The translations under genes and the position numbers were made by a program. Below the pieces are notes generated by a model. The model ran no database searches and was not told the DNA's origin. It was given only the letters and a program-made list of their open reading frames with translations. Of a DNA stretch of 64,000 nucleotides, positions 1 through 8,744 are shown in pieces. Source of the DNA: Hydrogenophaga sp. (GTDB lineage Bacteria > Pseudomonadota > Gammaproteobacteria > Burkholderiales > Burkholderiaceae_C). The stretch covers positions 112,645-176,644 of the forward strand of contig NZ_WVZN01000047.1 of NCBI RefSeq assembly GCF_011772445.1, read 5' to 3'. Each line of letters starts with the position of its first letter. Within the stretch, counting starts at the first letter, position 1.

Positions 1-178
1 GGGCGCGCCAATCACGGTGGTGACGCAGGCCCGGCGGAGCGCACGGGCACCTCTGCGCGAGCGTGGGCCGGAGAACGCGGACCACGCCAGCCGTCAGCGC
101 GAGGACGAGGAGCGAAACGCCACGCCAACCAGCAACCAGCAACCAGCAACCAGCGAACGCAGATAACGCGCAGAGAAA
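1..178. other. Left-edge stretch without a supportable gene
   Basis: I can support no gene here. The open frames crossing it run on into the opposite strand of the IclR gene and look like codon shadows. It may hold the tail or upstream region of a gene beyond the left edge. The only clear structure is a short tandem repeat at 127-154. Confidence 0.4.
127..154. repeat. Four tandem copies of a 7-bp unit
   Basis: The unit AACCAGC occurs four times without interruption, 25 bp downstream of the stop codon of the IclR-type gene. Seven bases is not a multiple of three, which fits noncoding sequence. Nothing suggests a function; the copy number may vary between strains. Confidence 0.85.
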
Positions 179-955
179 CTACAGCAGCGGCCGCAGCTCC
201 CGCGCCGCGTCCATCAGCACCGGCAGGAGTTCGCGCCGCATCACCGCCGCGTCCATGCGCCCCGGCGACACCACCACGTTGAGCGCGGCCAGGGTCTGGC
301 CTTTCATGTTGCGCAGCGGCACCGCGAGCGCGATCACGCCCAGTTCATGCTCTTCGCTCGCGATGGCGAAGTCGTCGCGGCGCACGGCGTCGATCACGGC
401 GCGAAAGGCCTTGAGGTCGTCCGTGGTGTGCGGCGTCAGGCGCGGCAGCACCCGCCCCTTCAACCACGCCGCGAAGGCCGCGCGCGGCAGCGCCGCCAGC
501 AGCACGCGCCCCGTGGATGTGGCGTGCGCCGGCATGCGCGAGCCCAGGTGCAGGCCGTAGGGCATCAGCCGCGGCGCCCCCGGCGCGGCACTGCGCGCCA
601 CGATCACCGCCTCGTCGCCATCGAGCACCACGGCCGAGAACGATTCGCGCGTGGCCGAGGCCAGGCGGTTCAGCGTGGGTTGCACCAAGCGCGGCAGGCG
701 CGCGGACGACAGGTAGCTGCCCGAAAACCGCAGCACCTTGGGCGAGAGCCAGTAGTGGCTGCCGTCCGTGTCGAGGTAGCCCAGGTGGGCCAGGGTGAGC
801 AGGTGGCGCCGCGCCGCCGCGCGCGTGAGGCCGGCGCGCTCGGCCGCCTGCGTGGCGTTCAAGCGCTGGCGCTCGGTGTCGAAGCTCTCCAGCACGGCCA
901 GGCCCTTGGCCATGCCCTCGATGAAGTCGGCCTTGGCGATGGATGGTTCGGGCAT
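179..955 (-). CDS. IclR-family regulator (PobR/PcaU-like), probable pobA regulator
   Basis: This 258-residue protein has the two-part IclR layout: a winged helix-turn-helix at about residues 25-85 (NATQAAERAGLTRAAARRH) and a C-terminal effector-binding domain at about 90-255. It is divergent from pobA, with 134 bp between the start codons, so it probably senses 4-hydroxybenzoate or protocatechuate, as PobR and PcaU do in Acinetobacter. The ATG at 955 was chosen because it leads straight into the typical IclR N-terminus; upstream extension adds only basic, low-complexity residues. The role at pobA is inferred from position and family. Confidence 0.88.
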   Translation of the reverse strand: MPEPSIAKADFIEGMAKGLAVLESFDTERQRLNATQAAERAGLTRAAARRHLLTLAHLGYLDTDGSHYWLSPKVLRFSGSYLSSARLPRLVQPTLNRLASATRESFSAVVLDGDEAVIVARSAAPGAPRLMPYGLHLGSRMPAHATSTGRVLLAALPRAAFAAWLKGRVLPRLTPHTTDDLKAFRAVIDAVRRDDFAIASEEHELGVIALAVPLRNMKGQTLAALNVVVSPGRMDAAVMRRELLPVLMDAARELRPLL

Positions 956-973
956 GGCGCGTGCTCCAGGAAG

Positions 974-1033
974 TGCGCGATGATCGCACAAAGCGCGCGG
1001 TGATCGCGCAATGCCGGCCTGCGGTGATTGTGG
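974..1033. promoter_or_regulatory. Three operator-like repeats between the IclR gene and pobA
   Basis: Two near-perfect inverted repeats, TGCGCGAT-G-ATCGCACA (974-990) and CGCGCGGT-G-ATCGCGCA (994-1010), have centres exactly 20 bp apart, which is two helical turns. A weaker third copy, GCGGTGATTGTGG (1021-1033), follows 24 bp on. PcaU and PobR of Acinetobacter are known to bind a palindrome plus a third half-site, so this is probably the operator of the adjacent IclR regulator. It lies 57-116 bp upstream of the pobA start. Confidence 0.65.
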
Positions 1034-1053
1034 CCCGCGGCCGGGCGCCCTAG

Positions 1054-2277
<1,224 letters not shown>

Positions 2278-2360
2278 TCCCTGTCGCGCACGGGCGCCCA
2301 CCCCGCGCGGGGCGCCGTTACAGTGGCCGCACCGTCAACCGACCCTGCGGCCACTGCCCC

Positions 2361-3251
2361 ATGCCCACCACCCGAAGCCCCCAGCCCCTGCGCGGCGTGC
2401 GCGTGCTCAGCCTCGCGCTCAACCTGCCCGGCCCGGCCGCCTTCATGCGCCTGCGCGCCATGGGCGCGGCCTGCACCAAGCTGGAGCCGCCCGCGCGCGA
2501 GGGCGCCAGCGGCGACCCCATGGGCCAGTACAACCCGCCGGCCTATGCGCAGATGCACGAGGGCGTGAAGGTGCTGGCGGCCGACCTGAAGACCGATGCC
2601 GGCCAGGCCGCGCTGCACAAGCTGCTGCAACGCACCGACGTGCTGCTGACCTCTTTCCGCCCCTCTGCCCTGGGCAAGCTGGGCCTGTCGTGGACGGCGC
2701 TGCGCAAGCAATACCCGGCGCTGGCGATGGTGGCCATCGTGGGCGCGCCGGGTGAACGCGCCGAGGAGCCGGGCCACGACCTCACCTACCTGGCCGACGC
2801 GGGACTGGTCACCGGCCTGGACCTGCCGGCCACGCTGTTCGCCGACATGGGCGGCGCGCTCATGGCTTCAGAGGCCGTGCTCAAGGCCGTGCTGCTGCAG
2901 CGCTCCACGGGACGCGGCAGCTTCCACGAGGTGGCGCTGTCCGATGCGGCGGCCTGGCTGGCGATGCCACGCCACTGGGGCCTGACGCAGCCCAGGGGAG
3001 CCGTGGGCGGCGCGCACGCGGGCTACCGCGTCTACCCCTGCCAGGACGGCCGCGTGGCCGTGGCGGCGCTGGAGCCGCACTTCGCCGCCGCGCTGTGCGA
3101 GGCGGCGGGCGTGCCGCAGGGCCAGCGCATGAAGACCCTGTTCGAGCCCGCCACGCACGAGGCCATCGCGCGCTTCCTGGCGGGGCGCACGCGAGCGCAG
3201 CTCGATGCGCTCGCGGCCGAGCGCGACATCCCGATGCACACGCTCGGCTGA
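2361..3251 (+). CDS. Short CoA-transferase family III (CaiB/BaiF) protein
   Basis: At 296 residues this resembles the alpha-methylacyl-CoA racemase/CaiB branch of family III CoA transferases. Visible family signs are an N-terminal GVRVLSLALNLPGP, a SFRP segment and GHDLTYLADAG, where the Asp aligns with the catalytic Asp of the racemase branch. It is clearly shorter than usual members (about 360-400 residues), mainly by a reduced C-terminal part, but the frame is intact and the end is a normal stop. It follows pobA by 83 bp on the same strand. The substrate is unknown; a link to aromatic catabolism rests only on position. Confidence 0.8.
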   Translation: MPTTRSPQPLRGVRVLSLALNLPGPAAFMRLRAMGAACTKLEPPAREGASGDPMGQYNPPAYAQMHEGVKVLAADLKTDAGQAALHKLLQRTDVLLTSFRPSALGKLGLSWTALRKQYPALAMVAIVGAPGERAEEPGHDLTYLADAGLVTGLDLPATLFADMGGALMASEAVLKAVLLQRSTGRGSFHEVALSDAAAWLAMPRHWGLTQPRGAVGGAHAGYRVYPCQDGRVAVAALEPHFAAALCEAAGVPQGQRMKTLFEPATHEAIARFLAGRTRAQLDALAAERDIPMHTLG

Positions 3252-3301
3252 GGCCTGCGGGCGAGCCCGGCCGCCGCGGGCGGTCGCCCATCGCGCGAAG
3301 C

Positions 3302-3904
3302 TCAGCGCCTCAGCATCCCCAGGGCCCAGCGCGGCATGGGGTCTTGCGTGAAGGTGGGCACGCCGCGCCGCAGGCGCGCCACCAGCCGGGGCGGCACGAT
3401 GTCCTGGCCCCGCCGGGCCGTGGTGTCGAACAGCAGGCACAGATCGGCCAGCGGCACAGCCTCGGTCAGGTGCTGGAGCGTGCGCGGGTAGCGCGCCAGG
3501 ATGCGGTCCGGTGGCACGGCGTGCCCGCCCTGCTCCACGCGCTGCGCCACCCGTTCGGGCAAGGGCTTGGGGTCGTCCACGCAGACCACCAGCAGCACCA
3601 CCTGGAAACCCGCCGCGCGGGCCGCGCGCAGCAGTTCGATCTTGGACGGGTGGGAGAACACCGTCTCGCTGACGAAGGACTGGCCGGCGCGCAGCAGCTG
3701 CTCGCGCCGCGCGTCGGCCCAGCGGCGCGCTTCGGTGGAGCGCTGCCGGGCGTCGGTGATATGGCGGAGGGATTGCGCCTCGTGCAGATCGGCGTTGACG
3801 AATTCGATGTCGGTCGGGATGAGGCCCGAGGCGACGGCGGAGCGGTACAGCGTGGACTTGCCCGCGCCGTTGGGCCCGGCGAGCAGGTAGAAGATGGGGC
3901 TCAA
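3302..3904 (-). CDS. Zeta-toxin-like P-loop kinase
   Basis: This 200-residue P-loop protein has Walker A GPNGAGKST at residues 10-18 and a zeta-type layout: SETVFSHPSKIELL in the middle and a conserved arginine region (PPDRILARYPRTLQHL) after it. Zeta toxins phosphorylate UDP-N-acetylglucosamine and block peptidoglycan synthesis. The gene starts with TTG, and its TTGA overlaps the antitoxin stop by 4 bp, so translation is probably coupled to and weaker than that of the antitoxin. An alternative reading is a chromosomal zeta-like ATPase that is not toxic. Confidence 0.78.
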   Translation of the reverse strand: MSPIFYLLAGPNGAGKSTLYRSAVASGLIPTDIEFVNADLHEAQSLRHITDARQRSTEARRWADARREQLLRAGQSFVSETVFSHPSKIELLRAARAAGFQVVLLVVCVDDPKPLPERVAQRVEQGGHAVPPDRILARYPRTLQHLTEAVPLADLCLLFDTTARRGQDIVPPRLVARLRRGVPTFTQDPMPRWALGMLRR

Positions 3905-4251
3905 GCCGCGCGGCGCGCGCGGGCCGGGGCCGCCGCGGTGGCGCGCTGCCGATCGGTCTGCACGGTCTTGCGCACGGCCTGCGCCAGGCCGCCGCTGGCC
4001 GCCGCCTCGGCGAAGCGGGCCTCGATGGCGTCAAGCGCCGCGTGGTCCTGGGCCTGGGCGTCGTAGCGGGCAATGGCTTCGCGCGCCTCCAGCACGGTGA
4101 GGCCGGTTTCTTCGGTGATCTGGCCCAGCGTGGCCCAGTATTCGATCTGGCCGGCCACCGAGCGGCGCTGCGCCTCGGCGGCGCGGCGCGCCTGATCGAC
4201 CAGGCTGGCAGGCAATTTGACCGAGGAGAAGTTGGGCGACGGGGAAGGCAT
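3901..4251 (-). CDS. ParD-like antitoxin of a type II toxin-antitoxin pair
   Basis: This 116-residue protein has a ribbon-helix-helix-like N-terminus (VKLPASLVDQARRAAEAQRR, about residues 11-30) of the ParD-like antitoxin family and a C-terminal helical tail that would wrap the toxin. The ATG at 4251 is preferred because GGAG lies 8 bases upstream; the ATG at 4263 lacks a ribosome site. A perfect 9-bp-arm palindrome lies 27 bp upstream of the start. Its stop overlaps the TTG start of the zeta-like gene. Confidence 0.8.
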   Translation of the reverse strand: MPSPSPNFSSVKLPASLVDQARRAAEAQRRSVAGQIEYWATLGQITEETGLTVLEAREAIARYDAQAQDHAALDAIEARFAEAAASGGLAQAVRKTVQTDRQRATAAAPARARRAA

Positions 4252-4277
4252 GGCGGACTCCATCACAAAGGCGTCAA

Positions 4278-4298
4278 TATGGCGCATTTTGCGCCATA
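4278..4298. promoter_or_regulatory. Perfect palindrome, probable autoregulatory operator of the toxin-antitoxin genes
   Basis: Arms TATGGCGCA and TGCGCCATA are perfectly complementary around a TTT spacer. The site lies 27 bp upstream of the antitoxin ATG and 54 bp upstream of the divergent cold-shock/DUF1294 start, where a ribbon-helix-helix antitoxin would bind to repress its own promoter. It may affect both divergent genes. Confidence 0.7.
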
Positions 4299-4351
4299 AA
4301 GTCTGGGCTCGCAAGGCCGACAATCCTTGAGCGATCACCCGCCACAAGGCC

Positions 4352-5026
4352 ATGAAGAAGCAAGGCACCATCGTTCACTGGGACGCCGAGCGCGCGTCCG
4401 GATTCATCCGCAGCCCCGACACCGCCGCCGAGGTGTATTTCCACCTGCGCGACTACGAGGGCCCGCAGCCCATCGCGCCGGGCACGGCGGTGGTGTACGA
4501 GGAGATCGTCATCGGCGGCAAGGGGCCGCGCGCCCTGTCGATCAAGCTGCCGCCGCCACCGCCGCTGCGCGAGGCCGGCGCGCCCGCGCAGCCGACGCCC
4601 GAGCCGCTGCTGGCCGCGGCGGGCGTGTCCAAGGCCCAGCGCTGGCGCGAGGCGCGCGCGCAGCGCCGCCAGACCCAGGTGGCCCTGGGCCTGCTGGGCG
4701 GCTGGCTGCTGCTGTGGCTCATCGGCATCGGCTTCGGCCGCTTTCCCTGGGTGGTGCTCACCGGGGTGGTGCTGGTGAACATCGCCACCTTCTTTCTGTA
4801 CTGGCGCGACCAGCACGTGATGACCGAGGGCGGCGCGCCCTGGCCCATCGAGCACCTGCACGTGGCGGCGGCGCTGGGTGGCTGGCCCGCGGCCTGGCTG
4901 GCGCAGCGGTCGCTGCAGCACAGGCTGGAAGAAAAACGCTTCCAGCAGACCTTCATCGCCTGCGCCGCGCTCAATGCGCTGGCCTTGCTGGCCTGGGTGG
5001 TGTGGCCGCTGTTCGCTGGCGGCTGA
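4352..5026 (+). CDS. Cold-shock domain plus DUF1294 membrane protein
   Basis: Residues 1-65 form a cold-shock nucleic-acid-binding domain (GTIVHW, GFIRSP and VYFHL correspond to the RNP strands). A Pro/Ala linker follows at about 66-90, then a DUF1294-type membrane part with hydrophobic segments near 109-128, 132-151, 168-185 and 201-222. The 224-residue fusion is a known arrangement in proteobacteria, but its function is not established. Its promoter region is shared with the divergent antitoxin gene. Confidence 0.9.
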   Translation: MKKQGTIVHWDAERASGFIRSPDTAAEVYFHLRDYEGPQPIAPGTAVVYEEIVIGGKGPRALSIKLPPPPPLREAGAPAQPTPEPLLAAAGVSKAQRWREARAQRRQTQVALGLLGGWLLLWLIGIGFGRFPWVVLTGVVLVNIATFFLYWRDQHVMTEGGAPWPIEHLHVAAALGGWPAAWLAQRSLQHRLEEKRFQQTFIACAALNALALLAWVVWPLFAGG

Positions 5027-5047
5027 CTGCCCTACCCCAAGACGCCT

Positions 5048-7381
5048 TCAGCGCGGCTTGGAACGCCGCGCGGCGCCCGTGCCAGCGCGCGGCGGCAGGC
5101 CGGTGTGCTGCGTGAGCACGCGGCCCTTGGCCGGTGCGGTCGCAGCGGCCGGTGCGCGCGCCGGCGTGGCCTGCGTGCTGTTCTTGCGCCGTGCGCTCTG
5201 GTAGGCGCCGTCGGTGACCGGCTGGAACGTGGGAATGAGGTGGTGCTTGCCGTTGCCAATGAGGTCGGCGCGGCCCAGGGCCTTGAGCGCCTCGCGCAGC
5301 AGCGGCCAGTTGTTCGGGTCGTGGTAGCGCAGGAAGGCCTTGTGCAGGCGGCGGCGCTTCTCGCCGCGCACGATGTCCACGCGCTCGCCGCGCTCGTCGC
5401 GGTGGATGCCCTTGAGCGGGTTCAGGCCCGAGTGGTACATGGCCGTGGCGGTGGCCATGGGGCTGGGGTAGAAGGTCTGCACCTGGTCGGCGCGAAAGCC
5501 GTTCTTCTTGAGCCACAGCGCCAGGTTCATCATGTCCTCGTCGCTGGTGCCCGGGTGCGCGGCAATGAAGTACGGGATGAGGAACTGCTTCTTGCCCGCC
5601 TCTTCGCTGTACTTCTCGAACATCTGCTTGAAGCGGTCGTAGCTGCCGATGCCCGGCTTCATCATCTTCGACAGCGGCCCCGACTCGGTGTGCTCGGGCG
5701 CGATCTTGAGGTAGCCGCCCACGTGGTGCTGCACCAGCTCCTTCACGTACTCGGGGCTCTTGATGGCGAGGTCGTAGCGCAGGCCCGAGCCGATGAGGAT
5801 CTTCTTGATGCCCGGCAGGGCCCGCGCGCGGCGGTAGATGCGCACCAGAGGCCCGTGGTCGGTGGTGAGGTTCGAGCAGATGCCGGGGTAGACGCAGCTC
5901 GGCTTGCGGCACGCGGCCTCGATCTCGGGGCTGGCGCAGCCCAGGCGGTACATGTTGGCCGTGGGGCCGCCGAGGTCGCTGATGACGCCGGTGAAGCCCT
6001 CGACCTTGTCGCGGATCTCCTCGACCTCTTTCAGGATGGAGGCCTGCGAACGGCTCTGGATGATGCGGCCCTCGTGCTCGGTGATGGAGCAGAAGGTGCA
6101 GCCACCGAAGCAGCCGCGCATGATGTTCACGCTGAAGCGGATCATCTCCCACGCGGGAATCTTGGTCTCGCCGTCGTGGCGGCCGTTCGCGTCGGCGTAG
6201 GTCGGGTGCGGGCTGCGCGCGTACGGCAGGTCGAACACGTGGTCCATCTCGGCCGTGGTCAGCGGGATGGGCGGCGGGTTGATCCACACATCGCGCGCGG
6301 TGGCGCCTTCGCCGTGCGCCTGCACCAGGGCGCGCGCGTTGCCCGGGTTGGCCTCCACGTGCAGCACGCGGTTGGCGTGGGCGTAGAGCACGGGATCGCT
6401 CTTCACCTGTTCGTAGCTGGGCAGGCGGATGACGGTGCGGTCGCGCGGCGGACGCTTGACCTTGCCTTGCAGCGCGGGGTTGGGCACGAAGTTCAGCGGC
6501 TGGATGGTGGCGCCCTGCGGCGCGGCCGTGCCGGCGGGGTCTTCCGCTTTCGCGCAGGAACCGCCTTGCGACTGCGCCTGCTCGCTGGTGGTCTGGTACG
6601 GGTTGATGTGCACGTCCACCGGTCCGGGCTGATCGACCTCGCTCGAATCGATCTCGAACCAGCCCTCGGTGGACGGGTCGCCCGGGCGGCGCACGAAGGC
6701 CGTGCCGCGCACGTCGGTGATGCGCTCGACGGGTTCGCGCGCGGCCAGCCGGTGCGCGACCTCCACCAGCGCGCGCTCGGCGTTGCCGTAGAGCAGCAGG
6801 TCGCATTTGCTGTCCACCACCACGGAGCGGCGCACCTTGTCGCTCCAGTAGTCGTAGTGGGCGATGCGGCGCAGGCTGCCCTCGATGCCGCCCAGCACGA
6901 TGGGCACGTCCTTGTAGGCTTCGCGGCAGCGCTGGCTGTAGACGATGGCGGCGCGGTCGGGGCGCTTGCCGCCCACGTCGCCGGGCGTGTAGGCGTCGTC
7001 GCTGCGGATCTTCCGGTCGGCGGTGTACCGGTTGATCATCGAATCCATGTTGCCCGCCGTCACGCCCCAGAACAGGTTCGGCTTGCCCAGCGCCTTGAAG
7101 GCCTCGGCGCTCTGCCAGTCGGGCTGGGCGATGATGCCCACGCGAAAACCCTGAGCCTCGAGCACGCGGCCGATGACCGCCATGCCGAAGCTGGGGTGGT
7201 CCACGTAGGCGTCGCCGGTGACGATGATGACGTCGCAGCTGTCCCAGCCGAGCGCGTCCATCTCGGCGCGGCTCATCGGCAGGAAGGGCGCGGTGCCGAA
7301 GCGCTTGGCCCAGTAGGGCCGGTAGCTGGTAAGCGGCTTGGCGTTGCGCGCGAAGAGGGAGACGTCGATGGGGGCGTTCAT
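5048..7381 (-). CDS. YgiQ-family radical SAM protein
   Basis: This large protein (777 residues) has the conserved YgiQ N-terminus ([32 protein letters not shown]) and a radical-SAM cluster CX3CX2C at Cys424, Cys428 and Cys431 that binds a 4Fe-4S cluster and S-adenosylmethionine. The reaction of the family is unknown. The ATG at 7381 is used because homologues begin near [10 protein letters not shown]; an in-frame ATG at 7399 would add six residues, and neither has a clear ribosome site. The GAF gene is 104 bp upstream on the same strand. Confidence 0.93.
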   Translation of the reverse strand: MNAPIDVSLFARNAKPLTSYRPYWAKRFGTAPFLPMSRAEMDALGWDSCDVIIVTGDAYVDHPSFGMAVIGRVLEAQGFRVGIIAQPDWQSAEAFKALGKPNLFWGVTAGNMDSMINRYTADRKIRSDDAYTPGDVGGKRPDRAAIVYSQRCREAYKDVPIVLGGIEGSLRRIAHYDYWSDKVRRSVVVDSKCDLLLYGNAERALVEVAHRLAAREPVERITDVRGTAFVRRPGDPSTEGWFEIDSSEVDQPGPVDVHINPYQTTSEQAQSQGGSCAKAEDPAGTAAPQGATIQPLNFVPNPALQGKVKRPPRDRTVIRLPSYEQVKSDPVLYAHANRVLHVEANPGNARALVQAHGEGATARDVWINPPPIPLTTAEMDHVFDLPYARSPHPTYADANGRHDGETKIPAWEMIRFSVNIMRGCFGGCTFCSITEHEGRIIQSRSQASILKEVEEIRDKVEGFTGVISDLGGPTANMYRLGCASPEIEAACRKPSCVYPGICSNLTTDHGPLVRIYRRARALPGIKKILIGSGLRYDLAIKSPEYVKELVQHHVGGYLKIAPEHTESGPLSKMMKPGIGSYDRFKQMFEKYSEEAGKKQFLIPYFIAAHPGTSDEDMMNLALWLKKNGFRADQVQTFYPSPMATATAMYHSGLNPLKGIHRDERGERVDIVRGEKRRRLHKAFLRYHDPNNWPLLREALKALGRADLIGNGKHHLIPTFQPVTDGAYQSARRKNSTQATPARAPAAATAPAKGRVLTQHTGLPPRAGTGAARRSKPR

Positions 7382-7485
7382 GGGTGGGCGCGGACCCATG
7401 GCGGGGGCGGCGGGGCGAAGGGCGCGATTTTACCGGCGCCCCCTCTTTTGCGCTGGCCACGGGCCGAAGCGACCCGCCGGGCCGA

Positions 7486-8067
7486 TCAGGGCTTGAGTGA
7501 CCAGTCGGGCACGCTGGCGGGCATGGGCCGCGCCTGGCGGCGGCTTTCCAGGCGCTGCGCCGCCAGCCGGGCGGTGAGCTTGAGCTTGTTCAGGTCTTCC
7601 GGGTTGGGCTGGCCGTGCGGCTCGAAGCTGAAGCTGCACAAGGTGCCGTAGACCTCGCCATTGGAGAGGATCAGCGGTGTGCTGATGTGCGTTCCGATGG
7701 GAAATGGCAGGCCCTGCAGCAGCGGCGCGGCGGCCGGGTCGCGCCTGGCGTTGGCGATGTACTGCGGCAGGCGGCCGTCGACCACGCGCTGGCACCAGCT
7801 TTCTTCCAGCGGCGCGCCCTCGCCTTCGGCGATCACCTTCACCCCGGGGGATTGCTCGACGTGGCGGAAGACGCGCCGGCCCTCGACGAATTCGGAGACG
7901 AAGACCACGTCCATTTGCAGGCGCTCGCGCAGCAGGCGCAGCACCTCGCCGATGGAGTGGTCGAGTTCGGCGTCGCTGTGGTCGGCCGTGGCCACCAGCA
8001 ATTCGGACACCTGGACTTCAATGGATTCGGGACCGAAGTCCGTGGGAGCGAAGAGGTTGCGTTTCAT
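7486..8067 (-). CDS. GAF domain protein
   Basis: A single GAF domain fills most of this 193-residue protein (about residues 30-175; [25 protein letters not shown] and [11 protein letters not shown] are typical). No output domain is present, so it may be a free-standing sensor or an adaptor for another signalling protein. The bound ligand cannot be read from the sequence. It lies between the MarR gene and ygiQ, all on the minus strand, with 28 bp separating it from the MarR stop. Confidence 0.87.
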   Translation of the reverse strand: MKRNLFAPTDFGPESIEVQVSELLVATADHSDAELDHSIGEVLRLLRERLQMDVVFVSEFVEGRRVFRHVEQSPGVKVIAEGEGAPLEESWCQRVVDGRLPQYIANARRDPAAAPLLQGLPFPIGTHISTPLILSNGEVYGTLCSFSFEPHGQPNPEDLNKLKLTARLAAQRLESRRQARPMPASVPDWSLKP

Positions 8068-8095
8068 GCACCTTTTTATAGCGCCGAAGCACGTA

Positions 8096-8557
8096 TCAGT
8101 GTGTTTCGCAGCCGCCCGCCGAATGTTCGATCAGCCGATCCACCAGCGCCAGCAGTTGCCGCCGCTCGGCCGCGCTCAGGCAACCCATGATCTCGCGGTT
8201 GCGCCGATCGATCAGGCGCAAGGCGCGCGCATGCAGGGCGCGCCCGCTGCGCGACAGGCGCAGCACCACGGCGCGCGCGTCGGTCTCGCTGGGCGCCTTG
8301 ATGACGCTGCCGCGCTCCACCAGCATCTGCGCGGCGCGGCTGGCCTGGGCCTTGTCCAGGTGGGCGTGCGCGGCGAGGTCGTTCACCGACAAGGGTTCGA
8401 AGGATCCGATGGCGGCCAGCGCGCGTGCCTCGGCCACGCCCAGGCCCAGCTCGTTCGCGTAGGCGGCGGCGGTGGCGGCATCGGTCAGCTTGCCCAGGCG
8501 GTGCAGGCGCCAGCTGAGCTGCTGCTCCAGCGGCAGGGGAATGGATTCAGTCGCCAT
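8096..8557 (-). CDS. MarR-family regulator
   Basis: This 153-residue winged-helix protein has the MarR core: SVNDLAAHAHLDKAQASRAA as the recognition region at about residues 58-77 and the wing with DARAVVLRLSRSG after it. It is the last gene of an overlapping set with the FAD monooxygenase and the small protein. It probably represses that set and the divergent crotonase by binding the palindrome at 10318-10331. Such regulators usually respond to an aromatic acid or its CoA thioester; the ligand here is unknown. Confidence 0.88.
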   Translation of the reverse strand: MATESIPLPLEQQLSWRLHRLGKLTDAATAAAYANELGLGVAEARALAAIGSFEPLSVNDLAAHAHLDKAQASRAAQMLVERGSVIKAPSETDARAVVLRLSRSGRALHARALRLIDRRNREIMGCLSAAERRQLLALVDRLIEHSAGGCETH

Positions 8558-8744
8558 GCAGGGGCTCCCGCAGGCAGCGTTCGCGCGCCTGTTCGATCAG
8601 GGGCAAGGCCTGCGCCGTGCCGTCCAGCCGGCTCAGCAGCGACAGGCTCAGCATGGCCAGCAGCAGCGGGGCTTGCGCCTGGCCCACCTCGCCCATGGCG
8701 CGGCACAGGGCGGTGTAGGTCGTGTCGAGGTCCGCGTCGGTCAT
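8547..8744 (-). CDS. Small protein between monooxygenase and MarR genes (possibly DUF2783-like)
   Basis: This 65-residue frame begins with an ATG overlapping the monooxygenase stop (ATGA) and ends 11 bp inside the MarR gene. The tight packing on both sides supports a real gene. The product looks like two amphipathic helices (QAPLLLAMLSLSLLSRL). Small DUF2783 proteins often accompany FAD monooxygenases in Burkholderiales, and the length and helix pattern fit, but I cannot confirm the family by eye. It has no cysteine pair or metal motif. Confidence 0.6.
   Translation of the reverse strand: MTDADLDTTYTALCRAMGEVGQAQAPLLLAMLSLSLLSRLDGTAQALPLIEQARERCLREPLHGD

Noticed and set aside
2293-2316. Intrinsic terminator after pobA
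   Set aside because: The GGCGCCC/GGGCGCC stem is followed by GTTAC rather than a T-run, so termination is not supported.
5105-7651. 848-codon open frame on the plus strand opposite ygiQ
   Set aside because: It is low in complexity (Ala/Val/His/Gly/Arg-rich), a typical antisense shadow of a high-GC gene; the minus strand encodes a clear YgiQ protein.
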